Assembly (NCBI GenBank): GCA_934167435.1 | Contig: CAKPKZ010000080.1 | Span: 1-7,111, forward strand | DNA length: 7,111 nucleotides | Direction of reading: 5' to 3' | From: an uncultured Clostridia bacterium | GTDB lineage: Bacteria > Bacillota > Clostridia > TANB77 > CAG-508 | Shown here: positions 1 through 5,852 of the stretch, in pieces | How the letters are laid out: the number at the start of each line of letters is the position of its first letter | How positions within the stretch are numbered: the first letter of the stretch is position 1 | Translations under genes and position numbers: made by a program | The notes under the pieces: generated by a model | What the model saw: the letters and a program-made list of their open reading frames with translations, nothing else | Database searches by the model: none | Told to the model about the DNA's origin: nothing

Positions 1-1437
1 TTCCAGACCTACATCCATTAAAAATTGTAACCTTTGATTTATTTCTTTTAAAATTAAATCTGATATCATTGCTTGTGTTTTGTTTAATTCTAAGGTTTGT
101 AAATATTCTTTTATTTTATTAATTGGCATGTTAGTTAGCTCGTTTATGTTTTTGTCTCCAATTTTTATTGATAATATTTCTGGTTTTAATCTAGCTCCAT
201 TACAGTCATGGCATGGAAGATCTGTCATATACATTTCGTAAAAGTCTCTCATTCCTTGTGATTTAGTTTCATTGTGCCTTCTATCTAATGTTGGTATAAC
301 ACCTTCAAATGGTGCAGTAAATTTTCTTGTACCTGCATATGAAGAGTACTCAAAATCTATTTGTTCGTCTCCTGTACCATAAAGAATTTTTTCCATAAAC
401 CATCTTGGCAAGTCTTTTATTTTTTTGTTTTTAATTTCTACACCATAATGTTTTGCAATACTTTCAAAATACATTTTTGCCATTGTATCGCCTTTTTTCA
501 TTGTACTTGCTCCAAATGCTTTTATTCCATCATATAATGTTTTATTTTTGTCTGGAACAATTAAATCTTCATCCATTTTCATTAAATAGCCAATTCCTGT
601 ACATGTAGGACAAGCTCCAAAAGGATTGTTAAATGAAAACATTCTTGGTGTAAGTTCTGGAAAACTAAAGCCACAATCTGGACATGCGTAGTTTGTACTA
701 TATAATACTGGTGTCTTACCTATAATATCAATTAAAACTAAATTATTAGCATGTTTTAAAGCTGTTTCCACAGACTCTGTTAGTCTGCTTATAATATCTG
801 GCTTTATGACAAGCCTGTCTACAACTAGTTCAACATTATGTTTTTTCTTTCTATCTAATTGTATATCATCTGAAAGGTCGTAAATAGTGTCATCTATTCT
901 AACTCTTACAAAACCTTCTTTTTGATATCCTTCAAGTTGTTTTGTAAATTCACCTTTACGTCCTCTTACAACAGGAGCTAAAATTTGTATTTTGGTTCCT
1001 TCATCTAATGCCATAATATTGTCTACAATTTGGTCAATGGATTGTTTTTCTATTTTTTTATGACAGTTTGGACAATATGGTACACCAATTCTTGCATAAA
1101 GTAGACGAATATAATCATATATTTCTGTTACAGTACCTACCGTTGATCGTGGATTTTTAGATGTAGTTTTTTGGTCAATAGAAATTGCAGGCGAAAGCCC
1201 TTCAATGCTTTCAACATCTGGTTTTTCCATTAATCCTAAAAACTGCCTTGCATATGAAGACAGGCTTTCAACATATCTTCTTTGTCCCTCAGCATATAAA
1301 GTATCAAAGGCTAAACTAGATTTTCCTGAACCAGAAAGTCCAGTAATAACAACAAGTTTGTCTCTGGGGATTTCTAAATTTATATTTTTTAAATTATGCT
1401 CTTTAGCCCCCTTAATTATAATTTTATCATTATTCAT
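1..1437 (-). CDS. uvrA: UvrA, excinuclease ABC subunit A (N-terminal 479 residues, cut by window edge)
   Basis: UvrA is the DNA-damage-recognition ATPase of nucleotide excision repair; it loads UvrB at lesions in the cytoplasm. The frame is open from ATG at 1437 to base 1, giving 479 codons, about half of a usual UvrA of roughly 940 residues. Visible landmarks are the first Walker A loop GLSGSGKSS (residues 33-41), the first zinc module with cysteines 252, 255, 276 and 279 (YACPDCGFSF and FGACPTCTG), a CHDC pair at 409-412, and RLQFLMDVGLE at the truncated end. All match the family order and spacing. The second ATPase half and the signature motif region lie outside the window. An AGGGGG ribosome site sits at 1449-1454, about 11 nt before the start. 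The gene has its own promoter and is not preceded by uvrB. Confidence 0.98.
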   Translation of the reverse strand, partial: MNNDKIIIKGAKEHNLKNINLEIPRDKLVVITGLSGSGKSSLAFDTLYAEGQRRYVESLSSYARQFLGLMEKPDVESIEGLSPAISIDQKTTSKNPRSTVGTVTEIYDYIRLLYARIGVPYCPNCHKKIEKQSIDQIVDNIMALDEGTKIQILAPVVRGRKGEFTKQLEGYQKEGFVRVRIDDTIYDLSDDIQLDRKKKHNVELVVDRLVIKPDIISRLTESVETALKHANNLVLIDIIGKTPVLYSTNYACPDCGFSFPELTPRMFSFNNPFGACPTCTGIGYLMKMDEDLIVPDKNKTLYDGIKAFGASTMKKGDTMAKMYFESIAKHYGVEIKNKKIKDLPRWFMEKILYGTGDEQIDFEYSSYAGTRKFTAPFEGVIPTLDRRHNETKSQGMRDFYEMYMTDLPCHDCNGARLKPEILSIKIGDKNINELTNMPINKIKEYLQTLELNKTQAMISDLILKEINQRLQFLMDVGLE

Positions 1438-1462
1438 AATAAAAAAAGCCCCCTATATATTG

Positions 1463-1496
1463 TCTATGGCTTAAATTTATTTTTTATTGCCACAGA
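1463..1496 (-). other. possible hairpin in the uvrA 5' leader
   Basis: In the minus-strand transcript TCTGTGGC (1496-1489) can pair with GCCATAGA (1470-1463): 8 bp including one G-U, around an 18-nt A/U loop. The pairing is complete only in the RNA sense of uvrA, since the other strand would have an A-C mismatch. It lies between the predicted promoter and the ribosome site. Stability is modest and no function is claimed. Confidence 0.25.
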
Positions 1497-1525
1497 GCTA
1501 TGTTATAATTAAATGTTTCGTTTTT

Positions 1526-1554
1526 ATTATACAATATTATTTTTCAAAAAACAA
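1526..1554 (-). promoter_or_regulatory. sigma-A promoter of uvrA
   Basis: On the minus strand, TTGTTT (1554-1549) is followed after exactly 17 bp by a perfect TATAAT (1531-1526). The predicted start of transcription is near 1519, giving a leader of about 80 nt before the uvrA ATG at 1437. I saw no clostridial or Bacillus-type LexA box (GAAC-N4-GTTC) around it, although uvrA is SOS-controlled in many bacteria. Confidence 0.65.
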
Positions 1555-1587
1555 GAGTTTGCTTATAAATAAATTTTTCCAACTTTA

Positions 1588-1616
1588 AAACCGCATTTCT
1601 TGATGAAATGCGGTTT
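1588..1616 (-). terminator. hairpin terminator after the 128-residue gene
   Basis: A perfect 12-bp stem, AAACCGCATTTC / GAAATGCGGTTT, surrounds a 5-nt loop and begins 11 nt after the stop codon of the gene ending at 1627. The downstream T run on the minus strand is short (GGTTTTAAAG), so termination may be leaky. The hairpin is symmetric and could act on both strands, but no plus-strand gene is seen nearby. Confidence 0.65.
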
Positions 1617-1626
1617 CTTTGAAAAG

Positions 1627-2013
1627 TCACATTGAACATGCGTTAGCAGCAAGTGCTGTAATAAACAGTTTACTTGGCTCACCATTTTCTGAAAAGTAAT
1701 TATTTAGTACTACCCTTGTCCAATTGCAATTTCCCAAATCATGTTCAAATCCATAATCTGAAATTTTTTGAAGAGAAATCTTTTTTGTAGTTACCGGAAC
1801 TGAAGGGTTCTCGTAGTATTCTGAAATTACAATTCCATTTTTCTCCATGTCCATATATTCATTATCGTTTTCTTGGTCATTGAACATGTTAATAACCGTA
1901 ATTCGTGTTTTTTTAAACAAAAACACTTTAGATACAATTGCATTAGCTATTTGTGAATCTTTATATAGCCGTATTACTTCTGCATTTTCCAAATAGTCTT
2001 TATATTCTTGCAT
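1627..2013 (-). CDS. small hypothetical protein, 128 residues, paralogue of the next gene upstream
   Basis: I do not recognise a named family. The start is ATG at 2013, supported by AAGGAG (2024-2019) 5 nt upstream. The product looks soluble and acidic in its middle (NDQENDNEYMD, about residues 45-55), has no signal peptide or membrane segment, and ends in an Ala/Cys-rich tail (ALAANACSM). Its first half aligns without gaps to the start of the protein encoded at 2174-2509: KDY(L/I)xxA(E/K)(V/I)IRxxxxxQI, then AI, a K and a basic pair before a hydrophobic strand. A weaker match later is SLQKISDYGF against LLKSIREYEV. A consensus promoter, structured leader and terminator flank it, so it is a single-gene unit. 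Those signals and the paralogy make it a real gene, but its role cannot be read from the sequence. Confidence 0.85.
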   Translation of the reverse strand: MQEYKDYLENAEVIRLYKDSQIANAIVSKVFLFKKTRITVINMFNDQENDNEYMDMEKNGIVISEYYENPSVPVTTKKISLQKISDYGFEHDLGNCNWTRVVLNNYFSENGEPSKLFITALAANACSM

Positions 2014-2018
2014 CTTTT

Positions 2019-2085
2019 CTCCTTGTAGTTACAATTTGAAATTATAACTGGTATATTTTTTTACTCCCTATACCGAGGATAGAAT
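2019..2085 (-). promoter_or_regulatory. structured mRNA leader, copy 1 (two abutting hairpins before the ribosome site)
   Basis: Reading the minus-strand RNA from the predicted start near 2085: a UAUCC element; stem 1 GGUAUA (2074-2069) paired with UAUACC (2055-2050) around the 13-nt loop GGGAGUAAAAAAA; then, with no gap, stem 2 AGUUAUAAUU (2049-2040) paired with AAUUGUAACU (2036-2027) around UCA, with one G-U; then AC and the ribosome site AAGGAG (2024-2019). The same order, 13-nt loop length and zero spacing recur before the gene at 2174-2509. It could be a regulatory RNA, an mRNA-stabilising 5' structure, or a symmetric DNA operator just downstream of the promoter. No known riboswitch class is recognised. 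Confidence 0.5.
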
Positions 2086-2091
2086 ATAATT

Positions 2092-2120
2092 ATTATATAC
2101 CATTTACATAATATTGTCAA
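2092..2120 (-). promoter_or_regulatory. consensus sigma-A promoter of the 128-residue gene
   Basis: A perfect TTGACA (2120-2115) and a perfect TATAAT (2097-2092) are separated by 17 bp. The spacer contains TATGTAAATG, and the -10 region lies in TATATAATAATT; both stretches are identical in the promoter at 2600-2628. Two full-consensus boxes at ideal spacing predict strong constitutive initiation unless a downstream element restrains it. Confidence 0.9.
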
Positions 2121-2140
2121 ATTAATTTTTTAATATTATA

Positions 2141-2167
2141 AATGACGCAACAAAATGTTGCGCCATT
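2141..2167 (-). terminator. hairpin terminator after the 111-residue gene
   Basis: In the minus-strand RNA a 12-bp stem with a single G-U pair (arms 2167-2156 and 2152-2141, core GGCGCAACA / TGTTGCGTC) surrounds a UUU loop. It starts 6 nt after the stop codon at 2174. The G-U is an A-C mismatch on the other strand, which supports action on the minus strand. The following tail is A/U-rich without a long U run. It separates this unit from the promoter at 2092-2120. Confidence 0.65.
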
Positions 2168-2173
2168 ATACCA

Positions 2174-2509
2174 TTAATCAATAATCAGTTGCATTACGGA
2201 TTCTGATATATATATGGGATTTTCCTTTTTTCCTACATGTTTTGCTAAAGTTTTGTTTATCTCCTCATATACGTCAGGAACTTCATATTCCCTTATTGAT
2301 TTTAGCAGTTCAAACTCCGCAAGTTGCCCCTGTATTGGTCTTTTAGAGTATTTCCGAACTTCAAAGATCATTTCTCCGTCCTGTTCTGTTTCAAATACAG
2401 CTATTACTGGACTTCTTCTTAAAGAGAGAGCTTTATAGGTAATCGCCCATATTTGCTCTTCCGCATTTTCTCTAATTATCTTTGCTTCCCGGATATAATC
2501 TTTCTTCAT
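2174..2509 (-). CDS. small hypothetical protein, 111 residues, paralogue of the downstream gene
   Basis: I do not recognise a family. An upstream in-frame TTG at 2530 would add seven residues, but its codons cover the ribosome site itself. AAGGAG (2521-2516) lies 6 nt before ATG at 2509, so 2509 is chosen, giving MKKDYIREAKIIRENAEEQ. The protein is charged and soluble in appearance, with a probable N-terminal helix (about residues 3-25), a strand PVIAVFETE, then E/K-rich helices and the tail ISESVMQLIID. There is no signal peptide or membrane segment. The N-terminal part aligns with the protein at 1627-2013 (shared KDY, A, IR and QI at fixed spacing), so the two genes look like an old tandem duplication. 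It is transcribed alone from a consensus promoter. The function is unknown. Confidence 0.85.
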   Translation of the reverse strand: MKKDYIREAKIIRENAEEQIWAITYKALSLRRSPVIAVFETEQDGEMIFEVRKYSKRPIQGQLAEFELLKSIREYEVPDVYEEINKTLAKHVGKKENPIYISESVMQLIID

Positions 2510-2515
2510 GGTATT

Positions 2516-2593
2516 CTCCTTCTTTTGCAAACTAATTAAATTATTAATCAGTTTTGTATATATTATTACTCCCTATACATGGGATAAAATTGC
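2516..2593 (-). promoter_or_regulatory. structured mRNA leader, copy 2
   Basis: The minus-strand RNA carries UAUCC; stem 1 UGUAUA (2579-2574) paired with UAUACA (2560-2555) around the 13-nt loop GGGAGUAAUAAUA; directly abutting stem 2 AAACUGAUUAA (2554-2544) paired with UUAAUUAGUUU (2539-2529) around UAAU, with one G-U; then GCAAAAG and AAGGAG (2521-2516). Against copy 1, stem 1 differs only at its closing pair, G-C there and U-A here, so pairing is kept. Stem 2 has a different sequence but is again fully paired. Only two copies are seen, so the conservation may partly reflect recent duplication. Confidence 0.5.
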
Positions 2594-2599
2594 TAAATT

Positions 2600-2628
2600 A
2601 TTATATAACATTTACATAAATTTGTCAA
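2600..2628 (-). promoter_or_regulatory. consensus sigma-A promoter of the 111-residue gene
   Basis: A perfect TTGACA (2628-2623) and TATAAT (2605-2600) are separated by 17 bp. The spacer and -10 surroundings (TATGTAAATG, TATATAATAATT) match the promoter at 2092-2120. The predicted start of transcription is near 2593, placing the leader hairpins about 14 nt into the RNA. Confidence 0.9.
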
Positions 2629-2653
2629 TTATTATAGGAATTTTTAATAAAAA

Positions 2654-2872
2654 TTATAGCCTATTTACCAATTTTGTTGGATCTTTAAACAGATTAACAT
2701 TAGGCAAGTTAAATGTAAAAACAGCAAAACTTACTATAAATGTTATTATTATCCCTATACTTAATATTTCAGACAAATGCGTAGATTCATTTGGTCTTAT
2801 CATTATTTTATATGCTATTTCCTCTCCCAATATAATGCTAAATATAAATGTTAATATATCAATTATAAAATT
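2654..2872 (-). pseudogene. 5'-truncated remnant of a small membrane protein (possibly DUF6512-like)
   Basis: A minus-strand frame is open from 2887 to the TAA at 2654-2656, with no ATG near its beginning. It reads like the last 70 or so residues of an integral membrane protein: a hydrophobic segment FIIDILTFIFSIIL, a short polar link EEIAYKIMIRPNESTHLSE, a second hydrophobic segment GIIITFIVSFAVFTF, and the tail NLPNVNLFKDPTKLVNRL. From memory, DUF6512 proteins end with a similar F-x-x-P-x-x-x-LF-x-DP signature, so this may be their C-terminus; this is recollection, not a search. The upstream part is missing: the frame runs into the terminator hairpin at 2873-2906 and then a stop. A rare non-AUG start after the GGGGGG at 2878-2873 is possible but less likely. 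Confidence 0.5.
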
Positions 2873-2906
2873 CCCCCCTTTAATAATTTATATTATTAAA
2901 AGGAGG
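2873..2906 (-). terminator. terminator of the surface-polymer operon
   Basis: In the minus-strand RNA, CCUCCUUUUAAUAAU (2906-2892) pairs over 15 bp with AUUAUUAAAGGGGGG (2887-2873), loop AUAA, followed by AAUUUUAU. Two G-U pairs in the stem would be C-A mismatches on the other strand, so it is built for the minus strand. It begins 26 nt after the acyltransferase stop at 2933 and closes the operon. Confidence 0.7.
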
Positions 2907-2932
2907 AAAATATTTATAGAGTTATCGTTGGT

Positions 2933-3967
2933 TTATATTGTTTTCTTTTTTATAAATTTTATATTATACTTTTTTTCTAGTATATCTGACAAATTATTTA
3001 TAACATAATTATAAGTAATTGCAATTATAACACTTAAAATTATTGCAATTATTGCATTAATATATGACGGCATCTTTATCAATTTAAATACACACATATA
3101 TATTAAATAATGTACTAAATATAACTCATATGAGATTCTTCCTAAGTAATCAAACACATTCCTGAAAACTTTAAATTTATATAATATTATGCATAAAGAA
3201 CCAAAAGAAAGTGCTGAAAAAACATCGTTAAAATTTTTTAAAATTCCCCCTTTAATTGACATTAAAGCAAATATACTAAAAGATATTAGAAATATTATAA
3301 TATACCATATACTTTTTATGTCTTTCTTTAATATCTTGCTATTTTTATAACTTTTCTCTGCAATGAACATTCCCAAAACAAATTCCCATAAATATTGTAA
3401 GAAAAAACTACTCCAAATTCTTTCACTATCTAGACCAAAAAAACTTATAAAAATTGCCCACAATAAACTTACTAATATTGAAAATATTAATAAATTATTT
3501 ATTCTTATTTTCTTTACTAATTTTAATAATACTGGATATATAAAATAAAATTGTATAATAGTTGAAATATACCACATTTGGATTCCAAAACTCTCCTCAT
3601 ATTCTGGCATAAACATTTTAAATAAAAAAATGTGACTAAGCAATGCAATACTTCTATTTTGTCCTTCAAACATAAAAGGTATTAAAAAAGATATTAGAAT
3701 TATACATATATAAGGAACGTATAACCTTTTTATTCTTTTCCATATGTATGTTTTTACTTCAAATCCTTTTTTTAAATATGACCAATACAAGCCAAATCCA
3801 GAACAGAAGAAAAAAATATGTACCCCTGCTCCACCAAAACTGGATGCAGTTTTTATAATATTAGGTACTTGCATAAAATTATAAATTAAATGGTAAAAAA
3901 TTATAGCTGTAATTGAAACTCCTTTTAAATAGTTTAAAAAAGAAATTTGTGATAGTTTATTATTCAT
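2933..3967 (-). CDS. membrane acyltransferase, acyltransferase-3 (OafA-like) family
   Basis: This family transfers an acyl group, often acetyl, from a cytoplasmic donor to exported polysaccharides and other surface sugars. The 344-residue product is strongly hydrophobic with about ten membrane segments and has the family's usual length. Motifs visible in order are LNYLKGVSITAIIFYH (residues 11-26, His26 the likely catalytic base), GGAGVHIFFFCSGFGL (45-60), the basic loop WKRIKRLYVPY (76-86), and near the C-terminus ISYELYLVH. The start is ATG at 3967 with AAAGGA about 7 nt upstream. It follows the TagD-like gene by 24 nt and is the last gene before the operon terminator. Inference: it decorates the glycerol-phosphate-type polymer made by its neighbours. 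The acyl group and acceptor cannot be told from the sequence. Confidence 0.9.
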   Translation of the reverse strand: MNNKLSQISFLNYLKGVSITAIIFYHLIYNFMQVPNIIKTASSFGGAGVHIFFFCSGFGLYWSYLKKGFEVKTYIWKRIKRLYVPYICIILISFLIPFMFEGQNRSIALLSHIFLFKMFMPEYEESFGIQMWYISTIIQFYFIYPVLLKLVKKIRINNLLIFSILVSLLWAIFISFFGLDSERIWSSFFLQYLWEFVLGMFIAEKSYKNSKILKKDIKSIWYIIIFLISFSIFALMSIKGGILKNFNDVFSALSFGSLCIILYKFKVFRNVFDYLGRISYELYLVHYLIYMCVFKLIKMPSYINAIIAIILSVIIAITYNYVINNLSDILEKKYNIKFIKKKTI

Positions 3968-3991
3968 TCTTCTTTCCTTTCTCTTTAGGTA

Positions 3992-4408
3992 CTATATACA
4001 TTCTTTTTTAGATAATTCTTTTTTTATTCCAGATGAACATATTCCCGGTGTTCTTTTAAGTCTTACAATTTCCTTTCCGTTTTTTTTGCACCAATTTTCT
4101 ACTTCGCTAAAACGTCCACCTACATGATCTTCTCCAAGTGCCAATATATCAAAATTTATTTTTTCTAATGTTGCTGGAGACACACTGTCATACACCCTTA
4201 CTTCATCTACTATTTTTAGTGCACTTAATATTTCAACACGTTCTTCTGTTGAATATAATACTTTTGCATCTGGTTTATATTTTAAAATATAATCTCCATT
4301 TTGTACGGCAACAATTAAATAATCTGCATATTTTTTACATTGCTTGAATAATCTTAAATGTCCTAAATGGAAATAATCATATACTCCAAAAGTTAAAATT
4401 TTACTCAT
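3992..4408 (-). CDS. TagD-like cytidylyltransferase (probable glycerol-3-phosphate cytidylyltransferase)
   Basis: The enzyme joins CTP and a phospho-alcohol, typically sn-glycerol 3-phosphate, to give a CDP-alcohol such as CDP-glycerol for teichoic-acid synthesis. The 138-residue product covers a complete single domain. The nucleotide-binding HxGH motif is in GVYDYFHLGH (His14, His17), STEERVEIL lies at 53-61, and RTPGICSSGIKK at 109-120 matches the family's RTxGISTTxIK motif. The start is ATG at 4408 with a strong AAGGAGG 8 nt upstream. It lies in the operon with a glycerophosphotransferase-like gene, which would use CDP-glycerol. The GVYDYFHLGH form also recalls choline- and ethanolamine-phosphate cytidylyltransferases, so substrates other than glycerol phosphate remain possible. 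Confidence 0.88.
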   Translation of the reverse strand: MSKILTFGVYDYFHLGHLRLFKQCKKYADYLIVAVQNGDYILKYKPDAKVLYSTEERVEILSALKIVDEVRVYDSVSPATLEKINFDILALGEDHVGGRFSEVENWCKKNGKEIVRLKRTPGICSSGIKKELSKKECI

Positions 4409-4458
4409 ATCTTTTTCCTCCTTATTAATATCTTTAATTAAAAATTATCCTTGTTTTT

Positions 4459-4554
4459 TTAAATTATGTTATTAAATTTTAGTATTATTTTTATGAACTT
4501 TCGTTTTCTGCAAATTATAAATAATCTTTCTATAATTTTATTACCTATTCTCAT
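4459..4554 (-). CDS. possible 31-residue basic peptide, stop-start coupled to the nucleotidyltransferase gene
   Basis: The ATG overlaps the stop of the preceding gene as TAATG (4556-4552), an arrangement typical of translational coupling. It encodes 31 residues, MRIGNKIIERLFIICRKRK then FIKIILKFNNII. The product is very basic (about nine Lys/Arg) with hydrophobic residues spaced as in an amphipathic helix. No clear ribosome site precedes it. It fills most of the 145-nt gap before the TagD-like gene, in an operon where the other gaps are about 20-35 nt. It could be a genuine small protein, the decayed N-terminus of a lost enzyme (such starts occur in sugar O-acetyltransferases), or chance in A+T-rich DNA. 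Confidence 0.3.
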   Translation of the reverse strand: MRIGNKIIERLFIICRKRKFIKIILKFNNII

Positions 4555-5195
4555 TAATCTAAATATCCATTTTTAACCCATTCAACAGCATTTTCAAAAT
4601 CTTCCGGAGTATCAATTTCTCTTGTTCTTATTTTTAAAGTGTTTAATGGTAATAATGGTTCTATCATTTCAAAAACATAATCATTACATTCTTTTAATTT
4701 ATCCGTTCTTAATTTAGCTAAACCTGGCCATTCATAATTTCCTTTAGTTTTTGAAAAAGATTTTACTTTTTCATTTTCAATAGTCATTAAAATTGGTTCG
4801 GCCGAAGAAATATTTGAAATAGCTACACATTCATCTGGATATTCTAAGAATTTCTTAAAATCATCTGGATTAACTAATAAATCTCCATCTATAGTTATAA
4901 CATATTTCTTTGCATTTTTTAATCCCTTACTTATACTGGCTGCAGGTCCATTAAATTCATATTCATAATTAAATCCAAACATTATATCATCGCGATATTC
5001 TTTTACTAAATTTATTACTTTCTCTGCTTGAAATCCTACTACTATTCTTATATCTTTATAATCTTTCAATAATTCTAATTGATGTAAAATTAAAGGTTTA
5101 CCACAAATATTGACAAGTGCTTTAGTAGTTCCTATTCCTAATCTAGTTCCCATTCCAGCACAACAAATAACAATAGTCGTATTATCTATATCCAT
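4554..5195 (-). CDS. MobA/LicC-like nucleotidyltransferase (sugar- or phospho-alcohol-activating)
   Basis: This is a GT-A-fold NTP transferase of the NTP_transf_3 type, which links a nucleoside triphosphate to a sugar phosphate or a phospho-alcohol such as phosphocholine. The 213-residue product has CAGMGTRLG (12-20) with the downstream lysine of TTKALV (Lys25), GKPLI (32-36), FNGPAASISKGL (81-92) and the metal-binding TIDGDLLV (101-108, Asp103 and Asp105). Near the C-terminus is EIDTPEDFENA, a common ending in this superfamily. The start is ATG at 5195, preceded by AAAGGAAGAGG. It lies 21 nt after the HAD gene. The closest familiar role is CTP:phosphocholine cytidylyltransferase (LicC-like), but no choline kinase or permease is in view, so the substrate is open. 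Confidence 0.85.
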   Translation of the reverse strand: MDIDNTTIVICCAGMGTRLGIGTTKALVNICGKPLILHQLELLKDYKDIRIVVGFQAEKVINLVKEYRDDIMFGFNYEYEFNGPAASISKGLKNAKKYVITIDGDLLVNPDDFKKFLEYPDECVAISNISSAEPILMTIENEKVKSFSKTKGNYEWPGLAKLRTDKLKECNDYVFEMIEPLLPLNTLKIRTREIDTPEDFENAVEWVKNGYLD

Positions 5196-5216
5196 TAAAT
5201 CCTCTTCCTTTCAATA

Positions 5217-5819
5217 TTATAATAAAGACTCTAAAAATTCAGCACAAGTCTTATCATTATAAAATGCATAGTCGATGTTCCTTAATAATGATGGTGCAAT
5301 ATTTCTAACTCCTCCAAATCCTATCGCAATACTAGCAAGTTTTGCCATACCAGAATCATTGTCTCCATCTCCTATAACAACTATTGGATGTACAAATTGT
5401 TTTGCCATTAACTCTTTATCAGCTACACTTATAACATTTGATATATGATCATTTTTAACATTAGCTTTTGAACAATAAACATGTCCAGCCATACCGAGTT
5501 TACGCATTAATCCGCTTATCCAAACATCTAAATTTCCAGTTACAACATAGCAACGTTCAGAATTATTAACTATAAAATTAGCAATTTCATCATTAAGTGG
5601 TATATCAGCTACAATGTTATTTACCTCTGATACACTTTCGTTTTTCAAAATATCAACTCTATTTAAAAAACTTGTTTTAAAAGGTATTTCTCCTCTCATA
5701 GTAGCTTCTGTAAGTTCTCTCATTTCCGCTAATTTTCCAATTCTTTCAGAAATTGTTGGTAAAATTTCTTTTTTTGTTATTGTTGAATCTAAATCAAACA
5801 GAAAAATATAATCTGACAA
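5217..5819 (-). CDS. HAD-family phosphatase, phosphoserine-phosphatase-like (SerB/HAD-IB type)
   Basis: A cytoplasmic phosphomonoesterase is predicted. Motif I is FDLDST (Asp9 nucleophile, Asp11 acid/base), motif II is VVTGN (Thr94), motif III is probably Lys135 or Lys140, and motif IV is GDGDNDSGM (150-158, Asp151 and Asp155). The cap stretch EATMRGEIPFKTSFLNRV (38-55) closely follows the SerB pattern. Its 200 residues match the family. The start is TTG at 5819, set by GAGGTG (5833-5828) 8 nt upstream; no better ATG lies nearby. It sits 33 nt after the transferase gene and 21 nt before the nucleotidyltransferase gene. Inference: it dephosphorylates an intermediate of the surface-polymer pathway rather than serving general serine synthesis, though that remains possible. 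Confidence 0.85.
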   Translation of the reverse strand: MSDYIFLFDLDSTITKKEILPTISERIGKLAEMRELTEATMRGEIPFKTSFLNRVDILKNESVSEVNNIVADIPLNDEIANFIVNNSERCYVVTGNLDVWISGLMRKLGMAGHVYCSKANVKNDHISNVISVADKELMAKQFVHPIVVIGDGDNDSGMAKLASIAIGFGGVRNIAPSLLRNIDYAFYNDKTCAEFLESLL

Positions 5820-5852
5820 TTTTAAATCACCTCTTAATCTTTTTTACTATAT

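Noticed and set aside
1205..1474. Plus-strand 89-codon frame
   Set aside because: It is antisense to the highly conserved start of uvrA, has no ribosome site, and is explained as a shadow.
2019..2085. yybP-ykoY-type riboswitch, because of the GGGAGUA string
   Set aside because: The leader is only about 70 nt and lacks the four-way-junction architecture and the second conserved loop of that class.
2509..2530. TTG start seven codons upstream for the 111-residue protein
   Set aside because: The codons would overlap the AAGGAG site, which is ideally placed for the ATG at 2509.
2741..2760. A third match to the leader element (TTATTATT then ATCCCTATAC)
   Set aside because: It lies within the membrane-protein remnant, lacks the partner arm, the adjacent second hairpin and an upstream promoter, and is likely chance in A+T-rich DNA.
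2508..3008. Plus-strand 166-codon hydrophobic reading frame
   Set aside because: It runs antisense across a promoter, leader, terminator and the end of the acyltransferase gene, has no ribosome site, and its Ile/Phe/Tyr-rich product is what reverse-strand A+T-rich DNA gives.
4409..4553. Internal promoter for the TagD-like and acyltransferase genes
   Set aside because: Several TATAAT-like strings occur in this A+T-rich gap, but none has a convincing -35 box at 16-18 bp.
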